DNA of 64,000 bases from Thalassotalea algicola (GTDB taxonomy: Bacteria; Pseudomonadota; Gammaproteobacteria; Enterobacterales; Alteromonadaceae), in the NCBI RefSeq assembly GCF_012932965.1, contig NZ_JABBXH010000002.1, forward strand, positions 520,623-584,622. Reading direction: 5' to 3'. Within the stretch, counting starts at the first letter, position 1. Each line of letters starts with the position of its first letter. Below the pieces are notes generated by a model. The model ran no database searches, was not told where the DNA came from, and saw only the letters and a program-made list of their open reading frames with translations. Below are positions 9,642 to 17,484 of this stretch, in pieces. Position numbers and translations under genes: made by a program.

Positions 9642-10969
9642 TAGCTTGCCTCACAATCTGTACTATTTAAACGAATCGTTACCGCTTTTTGGTGTGCCAT
9701 TAAGCCTTCTGCATCGGTTAATTCAATAATACACGGAGCCAAGTTTTGCAGTCCTTGACGCGTGATTTTTTGCACCGTATACCGACGAGAAAAGTCAGCC
9801 AATGACAAACTGCTAACAACCTTAGAATAACCGTAAGTTGGCAGTACGTGGTTAGTGCCGCTAGCATAATCGCCTGCAGATTCAGGAGTATAAGCACCTA
9901 GAAAAATTGAACCTGCATTTCTTAGTTGACCCACTAATGAATCTGGATTTTTCGTTTGGACAATCAAGTGCTCAGGGCCGTATAAATTAGATACTTCAAT
10001 TGCCATGTCTAGAGAATCGGTTAATATTAATCGGCTTTTTGAAAGTGCAGCTTTTGCTATCTTAGCTCTCGGTAGCGCTGCTAATTGGCATGACAGCGCC
10101 GCTCGTACTCGCTCTATCATTGATTTGCTGTCAGACAATAAAATGACTTGGCTGTCTTCACCATGCTCTGCTTGCGAAAGCAAGTCGGCGGCAACAAAAT
10201 CTGCATTTGCATCGTTATCTGCAATTACTAACACTTCAGAAGGACCAGCTGGCATATCGATGGCAAAGCCTGGAATCTGTTGTGATAATTGGCTTTTAGC
10301 TTCCGTAACAAAACGATTTCCAGGGCCAAATACTTTGTTCACTGCTGGGATGGACTCTGTTCCTATAGCAAGGGCTGCAATTGCTTGTGCACCACCGACT
10401 GCATAAATTTCATTGATCCCACAAAGGTTTGCCGCGGCTAATACCTCTGGTGCAACGTTGCCTTTGTTATCAGGTGGCGATACTAAAACTTTTCTAGGGC
10501 AACCTGCTATCTCTGCTGGTACGCCAAGCATTAGCACAGTAGACGGTAGTGGTGCCGAACCAGCTGGGATGTATAGACCAACAGCCTCTATGGCTTCGGT
10601 TTTCAATATGCAAGTAACACCTTTGCAAGTTTCTACTTCAACATCTTGGTTTACCTGAGCTTGATGAAATCGTTTAATTTGACCATAGGCCGTCTCTAAA
10701 GCAGCAAGTCTTTGTGAAGAAAGGCTGCTAATTGCCGACTGTATTTGTTGTTCGCTTACCTTTAGTGATTCAAGTTTAAAACCATCAAATCGTTCAGTTA
10801 AGTCAATTAATGATTTGTCGCCAAATTCTTTCACTTGGTTAATGATGTTCTCTACTTGTGTTGCAAGTAGACCGCTTTCTTCTATTGCTGGTCGGCTTAG
10901 CGCGTTACTCTGCTCTTGACGAGAAAGTGTTGACCAAACGGATGTAGGTAGTAAATTTTGTAATGACAT
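9641..10969 (-). CDS. hisD: Histidinol dehydrogenase
   Basis: Zinc enzyme performing the last two oxidations of the pathway, histidinol to histidine with NAD. Landmarks are VGLYIPAGSAPLPSTVLML, the NAD-binding VGGAQAIAALAIGTE, KVFGPGNRFVTEAK, the signature DMPAGPSEVLVIAD, the QAEHGEDSQ metal site and GDYASGTNHVLPT. 442 residues, near the normal length. It lies 12 bp after hisG. Confidence 0.98.
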   Translation of the reverse strand: MSLQNLLPTSVWSTLSRQEQSNALSRPAIEESGLLATQVENIINQVKEFGDKSLIDLTERFDGFKLESLKVSEQQIQSAISSLSSQRLAALETAYGQIKRFHQAQVNQDVEVETCKGVTCILKTEAIEAVGLYIPAGSAPLPSTVLMLGVPAEIAGCPRKVLVSPPDNKGNVAPEVLAAANLCGINEIYAVGGAQAIAALAIGTESIPAVNKVFGPGNRFVTEAKSQLSQQIPGFAIDMPAGPSEVLVIADNDANADFVAADLLSQAEHGEDSQVILLSDSKSMIERVRAALSCQLAALPRAKIAKAALSKSRLILTDSLDMAIEVSNLYGPEHLIVQTKNPDSLVGQLRNAGSIFLGAYTPESAGDYASGTNHVLPTYGYSKVVSSLSLADFSRRYTVQKITRQGLQNLAPCIIELTDAEGLMAHQKAVTIRLNSTDCEAS

Positions 10970-10981
10970 CTTAGCGCCCTT

Positions 10982-11881
10982 TTAACCCATCATCTTTTCA
11001 ATTGGCATGACCAGAATTGAATCACAGCCTAGTGCTTTAAGGCTTTCCATGGTTTCCCAGAAAAAAGTTTCTGTTGCAACGACATGCACGGCCACCAGAT
11101 CATCACGGCCGGCTAACGGCAATACTGTTGGTGTTTCTTTGCCGGGCATTAAATTGCTTACTTCCGCTAATTTATCTTTAGGGGCATGCAGCATGATGTA
11201 TTTACTTTCTTTGGCTTTCATTACCCCTTGAATACGAGGTAACAGGGTATCTAAAATTTCCTGTTTTTTATCGGTCATCGTAGAAGTTGATTGAATTAGT
11301 GATGCTTTCGAGCGATAGATAACTTCAACTTCTTTTAGGCCATTTGCTTCAAGTGTTGCACCGGTCGATACTAAATCACAAATACCATCGGCAAGACCTA
11401 CACGAGGTGCCACTTCAACAGAGCCTTTTAGTAGACAGTAATCGAGCTCGATTCCACTTTGCTGTGCAAAACGTTTTAGTAGTTGAGGGTAGGTGGTCGC
11501 AAAGCGAAGACCATTTAATGATTTAATACCGGTATATTCAAACTCTTCTGGCATCGCCAAAGATAAACGACAGCCGCCAAAGTTTAGCCCTGTAGTTTTA
11601 ATATAGTCTGACTTTTCACCTAACAACTCGCGCTCTAACGCCGTTTCTTCTAGCGTATTATCACCGACAATGCCTAAGTCACACACGCCATCCATTACAA
11701 GTCCTGGAATGTCACTTGAACGAACACGCATGATGTCAATTGGCATATTGGTGACATGGGCTAACAATCTGCGATCGGCAACGTTAAGTTTTAGTCCACA
11801 ACGCTTTAGTAATTGTTGTGTTTCTTCACTTAATCGACCTGACTTTTGCATAGCGATTCGTAAGCGAGTTTCTGTAGTCAT
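10982..11881 (-). CDS. hisG: ATP phosphoribosyltransferase, long form
   Basis: First and feedback-controlled enzyme of histidine synthesis, condensing ATP and PRPP. At 299 residues it is the long (HisG_L) form, which has a C-terminal ACT-like regulatory domain for histidine binding (about residues 225-299) and does not need HisZ. The PRPP-binding region [17 protein letters not shown] is visible, as is an N-terminal [16 protein letters not shown] typical of the family. It is the first structural gene of the operon and is separated from the leader peptide by 161 bp containing the attenuator. Confidence 0.98.
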   Translation of the reverse strand: MTTETRLRIAMQKSGRLSEETQQLLKRCGLKLNVADRRLLAHVTNMPIDIMRVRSSDIPGLVMDGVCDLGIVGDNTLEETALERELLGEKSDYIKTTGLNFGGCRLSLAMPEEFEYTGIKSLNGLRFATTYPQLLKRFAQQSGIELDYCLLKGSVEVAPRVGLADGICDLVSTGATLEANGLKEVEVIYRSKASLIQSTSTMTDKKQEILDTLLPRIQGVMKAKESKYIMLHAPKDKLAEVSNLMPGKETPTVLPLAGRDDLVAVHVVATETFFWETMESLKALGCDSILVMPIEKMMG

Positions 11882-11942
11882 TTTCCCATTCCTAGTATTT
11901 TTAATAAATTAGTGGTGTAAGTAAATTTAAGTCCTAAAACGT

Positions 11943-11978
11943 AAAAACCCCGAGAGAGTTTGACTCTTTCGGGGTTTT
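11943..11978 (-). terminator. his operon attenuator terminator
   Basis: Read on the minus strand, AAAACCCCGAAAGAG and CTCTCTCGGGGTTTTT form a long stem with one A-C mismatch, followed by T residues. It lies between the histidine-rich leader peptide and hisG, exactly where the terminator of a translational attenuator belongs. Confidence 0.92.
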
Positions 11979-11993
11979 GGGAATTTTTTAATT

Positions 11994-12045
11994 CGCATGC
12001 CGCTGAAAGAGCCATAGCCCCTCAGCGAATAAACCTGAGCGGCTA
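11994..12045 (-). promoter_or_regulatory. his attenuator alternative hairpins
   Basis: Downstream of the leader codons the minus strand holds three mutually exclusive segments: CCGCTCAG, then CGCTGAGGGGCT, then GGCTCTTTCAGCGGC. The first can pair with the second (CTCAG/CTGAG) and the second with the third (CGCTGA/TCAGCG). This is the usual pause / antiterminator logic: ribosome stalling at the His codons would free the second segment. Pairings were made by eye. Confidence 0.7.
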
Positions 12046-12090
12046 ATCCGTATGATGGTGATGATGGATAGTGCTTAGGTTTAAAATCAT
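12043..12090 (-). CDS. hisL: his operon leader peptide
   Basis: A 15-residue peptide, MILNLSTIHHHHHTD, encoded immediately before the attenuator hairpins. Five consecutive histidine codons (CAT CAT CAC CAT CAT) would stall the ribosome when charged His-tRNA is scarce, preventing terminator formation and allowing hisGDCBHAFI expression. An AAGG motif lies about 11 bases before the ATG. Too short for routine gene calling but compelling from sequence and position. Confidence 0.93.
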   Translation of the reverse strand: MILNLSTIHHHHHTD

Positions 12091-12299
12091 TATTTGCGTT
12101 GCCTTAAAAATTGTAAATTATCTATAAATCTATTGTGAGCTAATGCCTTAACAGCGTTACGCGTTTATTATTTTTTTTATTTTGCGTTTTTGCTCTAATT
12201 GCTACTTAACATACTGGCTAATTTTCATTCGCGCAACCCCTAAATATGAATCTTTTATGAAAAAATGTTTAACATTAGTCCATTTAGCACTAAGGGTTT

Positions 12300-12329
12300 T
12301 TGAAATTTAGTCGATATATAGGTTAGAAT
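12300..12329 (+). promoter_or_regulatory. Sigma-70-type promoter for the 94-residue gene
   Basis: TTGAAA at 12300-12305 and TAGAAT at 12324-12329 with an 18-bp spacer, 35 bp upstream of the ATG at 12364. A reasonable match by eye. The rest of the 12091-12363 interval is AT-rich and must also hold the divergent his promoter, for which no single clear match stood out. Confidence 0.5.
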
Positions 12330-12363
12330 TTAAACAGGAAATGCATAAAGCAAAAGGTGTGGC

Positions 12364-12648
12364 ATGGATATTTTTACGACGCAATTAACGCGAGTCGCGC
12401 CCAATAGAATTCGACCAAACAAGTTGAAAGTTAAAAGTTTGGCGAAAGAAGCGCGATCACAGTCAATCGATCAAGAGCATGATCATTTAGATGAACATGA
12501 GGTTAATACTGTCACTCATCAACATGCTGAAAAGCAATTTAGTCATCACAAAGATGAAGATATTGCCGAACAAAAACAATCAGGCTCTTCAGAAGAAATT
12601 GATGACGAGGATACTGAGAAACCACGTCACCTTGATATTTTTGTTTAA
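12364..12648 (+). CDS. Small charged protein of unknown function
   Basis: I do not recognise this 94-residue protein. The N-terminal third is basic (RVAPNRIRPNKLKVKSLAKEAR); the rest is acidic and histidine-rich, with no predicted membrane segment or signal peptide. It looks largely disordered. It begins MDIFTTQL and ends HLDIFV, so a DIF tripeptide brackets the disordered middle. HLDIF is close to the beta-clamp-binding consensus QL(S/D)LF, which is only suggestive. It lies 63 bp upstream of the YoaA helicase gene, on the same strand, and has its own promoter candidate. Being a real gene is likely from its clean start, its position and its amino-acid composition. Confidence 0.6.
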   Translation: MDIFTTQLTRVAPNRIRPNKLKVKSLAKEARSQSIDQEHDHLDEHEVNTVTHQHAEKQFSHHKDEDIAEQKQSGSSEEIDDEDTEKPRHLDIFV

Positions 12649-12671
12649 TCCTCGTTACTTGCCGATATAAT
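12641..12671 (+). promoter_or_regulatory. Promoter candidate for yoaA
   Basis: A perfect TATAAT lies at 12666-12671, 40 bp before the yoaA ATG. TTGTTT at 12641-12646 (19-bp spacer) or GTTTAA at 12643-12648 (17-bp spacer) could serve as the -35. The -35 overlaps the last codons of the preceding small gene, so yoaA can be transcribed independently. Confidence 0.5.
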
Positions 12672-12711
12672 ACGCGGGCCTTATTAATTTCATCATTACT
12701 GAATCACCCGT

Positions 12712-14652
12712 ATGTCCTCTGTAGAACAAGCTTTTTCTTCTAGTGGTTTGCTTGCCAAAGCCATAACAGGCTTTTCCCCGCGCCAAGCACAATTGGATAT
12801 GGCTCTTGAGGTAGAGCGAGCAATTGACAGCCAAACTTCTTTGATTGTCGAAGCAGGAACGGGAACTGGAAAAACATTTGCCTACTTAATTCCTGCGCTG
12901 ATGTCAGATAAGAAAGTTATTGTTTCGACAGGTACCAAAACCTTACAAGAGCAATTGTTTCATAAAGATATTCCGGTGATAAAAAATGCCCTGGCAACTA
13001 ATGCGCAAATGGCGTTATTAAAAGGGCGTTCCAATTATTTATGTTTGTATCGACTAGAGCAGTTCCAACACACAAGAGGGCAATTAGATGCGCAGGGTTT
13101 AGCTGACTTTGTTCATGTAAGGAATTGGGCTAATTCAACGCACCACGGTGATATTGGCGAGTTAGACAGTGTTGCAGAAGATTCAACAATTTTTCCGCTT
13201 ATCACTAGCACGGTTGATAATTGTTTAGCAAGAGACTGTCCTAATATTGATGATTGCTATCTAGTGAAAGCCAGACAGCGAGCAATTGAAGCCGATGTTG
13301 TAGTGGTTAATCATCACTTGTTTTTTGCTGATATGGCACTTAAAGACACAGGCTTTGGTGAACTCATTCCTAAGGCTGAAGTGATTATATTTGACGAGGC
13401 TCACCAAATATCTGACATCGCGAGTGAATATTTTGGTGACGCATTTTCGACAAGGCAAGTCATTGAATTGTGCAGTGACGTTATTCAAGCATATAAAACA
13501 ACCGTTACTGACGTAAAGCAATTAGGCAAGGCAGCAGAAAAACTTGAACGTACCTGCCAAGACTTTCGTTTACTGTTTGCCCATGATCCCGAGCGCGGTA
13601 ATTGGCGAGATAAGCTTGCCAATGGTCGTATAAAGCAAGTGTTTGAGCATATAAAAGAAGATTTAGAGTTTTTGTATCAAGTGCTTAAATTGAACGTTTC
13701 CCGTAATGAACAGGTTGATAATTGCTTCGAAAGAGTGGTTACTTTGCGGACAAAATACGACATTGTCGCCAATGTTGATGCATTTGAAGTAAGCCTTTGG
13801 TATGAAACGACACGCAGGCACATTACATTGCACCAGACTCCGCTAACCATTGCAGATAAATTTAGCAAAGTGGTTAAGGATTCTGGCGCTGGCTGGATAT
13901 TTACTAGTGCGACATTAGCGGTAAATAATGGGTTCGAACATTTTGCTAAACCACTAGGACTTTCCCAAGAAAATACGCTATTGCTAGATAGTCCGTTTGA
14001 TTACTTGAATCAGTCTCAATTGATAGTGCCTCGTTATCTCCCAGAAGCCAATGATGCTAAGCGACCACAAGCGCTGGCAAAACTCGCGATACCATTAATT
14101 AAAGCCTCTCGAGGCTCGTGCTTTATGCTATTCACTAGCTACCGAGTAATGAATCTTGTGGCTGAAATATTAGCCGAAGAAATTGATAATCGGTTGTTGG
14201 TACAAGGGCAAATGGCTAAGCGCAATTTATTAAGCGAGTTTGTCAATGAATCTAACGCTGTTCTATTAGCTACAGCTAGCTTTTGGGAAGGCGTCGATGT
14301 TAGAGGTGATAAGTTAACTTGTGTTATTATCGACAAATTGCCGTTTGCCTCACCAGATGATCCGTTACTGCAAGCTCGTAGCGAAGACGCTAGACGACAA
14401 GGTAAAGATCCTTTTGCACAAATTCAACTGCCACAAGCTGTAATCGCCTTAAAGCAGGGAGTTGGACGACTAATTAGAGATGTGAACGATCGTGGTATAT
14501 TAGTTATATGCGATAATCGTTTGGTAAATCGCCATTATGGGCAAGTATTTCTAAGTAGCTTGCCGGATATGAAAAGAAGTAGGGATGTTGATTACGCAGA
14601 AGCCTTTTTATCAGCAATCCATAATGAATCTATAGAAAATGAGAAAGCCTAA
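12712..14652 (+). CDS. yoaA: ATP-dependent DNA helicase, DinG/XPD family (YoaA)
   Basis: Superfamily 2 iron-sulfur helicase, 646 residues, the usual YoaA length. Motifs in order: Q-like FSPRQAQLDMA; Walker A EAGTGTGKTFAYLIP; four cysteines of the Fe-S cluster domain (C at LLKGRSNYLCLYR, then DNCLARDCPNIDDCY); DEAH box VIIFDEAHQISD; ATLAVNNGF; the helicase motif V/VI region ATASFWEGVDVRGD and QGVGRLIRDVNDRG. In E. coli YoaA works with the clamp-loader subunit HolC in repair of replication damage. No LexA box is evident in front of this copy. tsaB follows after 2 bp. Confidence 0.95.
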   Translation: MSSVEQAFSSSGLLAKAITGFSPRQAQLDMALEVERAIDSQTSLIVEAGTGTGKTFAYLIPALMSDKKVIVSTGTKTLQEQLFHKDIPVIKNALATNAQMALLKGRSNYLCLYRLEQFQHTRGQLDAQGLADFVHVRNWANSTHHGDIGELDSVAEDSTIFPLITSTVDNCLARDCPNIDDCYLVKARQRAIEADVVVVNHHLFFADMALKDTGFGELIPKAEVIIFDEAHQISDIASEYFGDAFSTRQVIELCSDVIQAYKTTVTDVKQLGKAAEKLERTCQDFRLLFAHDPERGNWRDKLANGRIKQVFEHIKEDLEFLYQVLKLNVSRNEQVDNCFERVVTLRTKYDIVANVDAFEVSLWYETTRRHITLHQTPLTIADKFSKVVKDSGAGWIFTSATLAVNNGFEHFAKPLGLSQENTLLLDSPFDYLNQSQLIVPRYLPEANDAKRPQALAKLAIPLIKASRGSCFMLFTSYRVMNLVAEILAEEIDNRLLVQGQMAKRNLLSEFVNESNAVLLATASFWEGVDVRGDKLTCVIIDKLPFASPDDPLLQARSEDARRQGKDPFAQIQLPQAVIALKQGVGRLIRDVNDRGILVICDNRLVNRHYGQVFLSSLPDMKRSRDVDYAEAFLSAIHNESIENEKA

Positions 14653-14654
14653 TT

Positions 14655-15341
14655 GTGAAATTATTAGCCATTGACGCTTCAACAGAAGCTTGTTCGGTCG
14701 CCATTTATAACGATGGAAACGTTTATAGCGATTTTGAGTTATGTCCACAATCACATAGTTTAGTTTTATTACCTATGGTTGATAGACTGCTAAAAGAATC
14801 AAATAGTCAGCTAAGTGACTTTGATGCTTTGGTTTATGGCCGAGGTCCGGGTAGCTTTACCGGTGTAAGAATTGGTATTGGTGTCGCACAAGGACTAGCA
14901 TTTGCAGCAGACATACCGACAATAGGTATTTCTACTATGCAAACTATGGCGCAGGAGGCGTTTGAAGTTCACGGACAAAAATACGTTAATGTGGCAATTG
15001 ATGCTCGCATGTCTGAAGTTTACTGTTCTTCATGGCACTTAACTGATAAAGGCTTGATGGAACTAGCAACTCAAGAACAGGTGATGCCGCCTGAGAAATT
15101 TTCATCTTTAATTGAAAATAGCGGGTACGGCGTTGGAACTGGTTGGCAAGCTTATCCTCAATATTTAGCCGAAAAATGTCAAAATAATGAAGAAGTGGCA
15201 GTATTATATCCTAATGCTAAATATATGATTCCTTCAGCAATTCAATCTTTTAAAAATGGTGAAACGCAACCTGCGGATCAAGCTCAGCCTGTTTATGTAC
15301 GTGATACGGTTTCGTGGAAAAAGTTACCCGGAAGAGAATAA
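14655..15341 (+). CDS. tsaB: tRNA threonylcarbamoyladenosine biosynthesis protein TsaB
   Basis: Part of the TsaBDE complex that installs t6A37 on ANN-decoding tRNAs; TsaB is the inactive ASKHA-fold partner that dimerises with TsaD. 228 residues. Landmarks: MKLLAIDASTEACSVAIY at the N-terminus, HSLVLLPMVDRLL, and YGRGPGSFTGVRIGIGVAQGLAF. The start codon is GTG, 2 bp after the yoaA stop, so the gene is probably translated with yoaA; yoaA-tsaB adjacency is common in this group. Confidence 0.96.
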   Translation: MKLLAIDASTEACSVAIYNDGNVYSDFELCPQSHSLVLLPMVDRLLKESNSQLSDFDALVYGRGPGSFTGVRIGIGVAQGLAFAADIPTIGISTMQTMAQEAFEVHGQKYVNVAIDARMSEVYCSSWHLTDKGLMELATQEQVMPPEKFSSLIENSGYGVGTGWQAYPQYLAEKCQNNEEVAVLYPNAKYMIPSAIQSFKNGETQPADQAQPVYVRDTVSWKKLPGRE

Positions 15342-15377
15342 GTCGCCAGTTTCGAAAAGATTTGCTAAATTATCCTT

Positions 15378-15752
15378 ATGCAAGTAAATAATACCGGACT
15401 ATCTTCGCAGATAGTTCGAAATCAACCGAATAGTGAACAGCTTAATCAGCAGGCCGAACGCGCTGCTGAACAAGTTCGTGAGCAACAAAAACAACAAGCT
15501 GAGCAAACTCAGCGTGTTAATCGAATAGAGGTTGATGAAAATGCAATAGCTGTTTTAGAGCGCGAAAATGCTCAAAGACAAAATTCAAGTGCGCAAAGCA
15601 ATGGTAGCAACAACCAAAGTAGTGATAGTCAGACCAGCTATGATACACCGCCTTCACAAAACGCCACTGCTATTGCAACCTATCAATCTGTTAATAATAT
15701 CGAACGTCGAGACAATGTTCAGCAATTACTAGGTGTTGACGTTTTTGCCTAA
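15378..15752 (+). CDS. Gln/Asn-rich small protein of unknown function
   Basis: A 124-residue protein, low-complexity and rich in Gln, Asn and Ser, with a central amphipathic run (LNQQAERAAEQVREQQKQQ) likely to form a helix or coiled coil. There is no signal peptide or membrane segment. The C-terminus ends in a more hydrophobic, possibly conserved motif, RDNVQQLLGVDVFA. It is downstream of tsaB and 13 bp before the M50-like protease gene. I do not recognise a function. Confidence 0.6.
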   Translation: MQVNNTGLSSQIVRNQPNSEQLNQQAERAAEQVREQQKQQAEQTQRVNRIEVDENAIAVLERENAQRQNSSAQSNGSNNQSSDSQTSYDTPPSQNATAIATYQSVNNIERRDNVQQLLGVDVFA

Positions 15753-15765
15753 CGTTAACTCTGCA

Positions 15766-16428
15766 ATGACAAATCAAATAAACTCATCTTCTTTTTTTCA
15801 ACGCTATGCGTTTTGGTTCTTACTGTTGGCAGCGGCATTATTAAGAAGTATCCCGATAATTTCATTGCCTTTTAACTGGCTTGAGAGTTATTTTCATGAA
15901 ATTAGTCATGGACTAGCTGCGCTAATTACAGGTGGCAGCATAGTTAAAATTGAGCTATTTCCTAACGGTGCTGGTTTATGTACAACCATAGGGGGAAGCC
16001 GCTTCTTTACCAGTTTTATGGGATATACGGGCGCGGCCACATGGGGCGCTATGCTTTATTCGTTAGCCTCAATTAACCAAAAGCTTACTAAAGCGGTTTC
16101 TGGTGCTTTGCTACTATTGCTTATTTGTTCTTGTTTATTGTGGGTAAGAGACTTATTAACACTGGTTATTTTGTTTTTATTAATGGCGTTATTAGCTGTC
16201 AAAATAAGGTGGTGGCAAAGCAAGTGGTTTTACTATGGAATGCAATTAATAGGTTTAACAGTTTTATTAAATGCATTATTTAGTCCTTTTTATTTGATTG
16301 ATGGCAGAAACCAAGGTGATGGTGCGACACTAGCTAGCCTCACTTTAATGCCAGAAGTCGTTTGGGTTGCAATTTGGGTAGCGATTGCTTTAGCTTTGTT
16401 GTACTTACTCGCAAAAAAACAACAATAA
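15766..16428 (+). CDS. M50-type integral membrane metallopeptidase
   Basis: A 220-residue polytopic membrane protein with a zinc-protease motif HEISH at residues 44-48 in the first membrane region, followed by GLAALITGG. This resembles M50 family site-2-type peptidases, especially the short M50B-like group. About five further hydrophobic helices follow. The second metal-ligand motif is not obvious; a late LIDGRNQGDGATL loop may contribute an Asp. The start is placed at the ATG giving MTNQINSSSFF. An upstream ATG in the same frame would overlap the preceding gene. The substrate is unknown. Confidence 0.75.
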   Translation: MTNQINSSSFFQRYAFWFLLLAAALLRSIPIISLPFNWLESYFHEISHGLAALITGGSIVKIELFPNGAGLCTTIGGSRFFTSFMGYTGAATWGAMLYSLASINQKLTKAVSGALLLLLICSCLLWVRDLLTLVILFLLMALLAVKIRWWQSKWFYYGMQLIGLTVLLNALFSPFYLIDGRNQGDGATLASLTLMPEVVWVAIWVAIALALLYLLAKKQQ

Positions 16429-16441
16429 GGCTGATTGATTT

Positions 16442-17302
16442 GTGAAAATCGAAACCGAAGAAGTGTGTTATGACATAAACGAATTGTCATTGCATGGCTT
16501 AACTGCAGGCGATCCTGAACAACCGATTACACTTTGTTTGCATGGCTGGTTAGATAATGCCGCAAGCTTTTTACCGCTTATTCCTTTTCTTCCCGATAGA
16601 CGAATCATTGCTATTGATTGGCCGGGTCATGGCTTTTCTTCGCATCGCAGCGGTGATGCACATTATCATTTTATTGATTGGGTTTATGATTTAGTTCAGC
16701 TATTTGAAGTCACACAATGGCAAGCGGTAGACATTGTTGCACACTCGATGGGCGGAATGGTTGCAACCGCATTCGCAGCAGCATTTCCTGAAAAAGTAAG
16801 ATCATTGACCTTACTTGACTCTATCGGCTTTGTTTCAGACAAAGCTGAAAACACCACCGAGCAATTACGTAAAGGTTTGCAAAGCCGTATTGCTGGCCAA
16901 ACTAAACGTAAGAATCTTCACCCTTCAGTCGAGTCGGCCATTAAAGCTAGAGTTGCGGTATCCGATCTAAATACCGAACAAGCAACATTGATTGTTAAAC
17001 GAGGCTTAATGCAACAGGGGGGTGACTATATTTGGCGTGCTGATAGCAGGTTAAGGAATACATCTCCGTATCGTTTAACTCGTGAACAAGCAAAACAATT
17101 GATCTGTGACGTAAAATGTCCCGTCCATTTAGTATATGGTGATAAAGGATTAGACATGGTGCATATAGGAATTAAGGAGTTTTCTTCTTTATTTAACCAG
17201 TTTAGTTTGTTTGAACTTGAAGGTGGTCACCATGTTCATATGGAGAAGCCTGCGCAAGTTGCAGAGCAAATTCAGCTATTTTGGCAAAATATCACTGTAT
17301 AG
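16442..17302 (+). CDS. Alpha/beta hydrolase
   Basis: A 286-residue soluble alpha/beta-hydrolase-fold enzyme. Features: oxyanion loop LCLHGWLDNAASF, then IDWPGHGFSSH, nucleophile elbow VAHSMGGMVA with Ser102, a later acid candidate in VYGDKGLDMV, and the catalytic His in ELEGGHHVHMEKP near residue 265. The start codon is GTG. The gene is 13 bp after the M50-like gene and 182 bp before fadD. The substrate cannot be deduced; esterase or lipase activity is plausible given the neighbouring fadD. Confidence 0.88.
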   Translation: MKIETEEVCYDINELSLHGLTAGDPEQPITLCLHGWLDNAASFLPLIPFLPDRRIIAIDWPGHGFSSHRSGDAHYHFIDWVYDLVQLFEVTQWQAVDIVAHSMGGMVATAFAAAFPEKVRSLTLLDSIGFVSDKAENTTEQLRKGLQSRIAGQTKRKNLHPSVESAIKARVAVSDLNTEQATLIVKRGLMQQGGDYIWRADSRLRNTSPYRLTREQAKQLICDVKCPVHLVYGDKGLDMVHIGIKEFSSLFNQFSLFELEGGHHVHMEKPAQVAEQIQLFWQNITV

Positions 17303-17366
17303 TTTCACAAAATACTAGGATTTTTATTCAAAATATGAAATTATGCTGAACTTTCGAGTAAAAGCT

Positions 17367-17383
17367 CAGAGGTCGGACAAGCG
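17367..17383. promoter_or_regulatory. FadR-like operator upstream of fadD
   Basis: CAGAGGTCGGACAAGCG contains the GGTCGGAC core that resembles GGTnnGAC in E. coli FadR operators. It lies about 100 bp before the fadD start. The flanks are less conserved than in the site before the lipase gene at 20.25 kb. Predicted by eye from the known consensus; no FadR gene is in this window. Confidence 0.45.
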
Positions 17384-17484
17384 ACTTTTGTAGCATACTT
17401 TATGGTGGCGATATCAGTAGATACTGACAATACTAATAAAATAATAATCGTCCCGAGTGTCACGTATATTAATAGGAGAGAACG

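Noticed and set aside
10005-10658. Plus-strand frames of 133 and 81 residues opposite hisD
   Set aside because: They lie wholly inside hisD on the other strand, have low-quality composition, and no start signals; they are antisense shadows.
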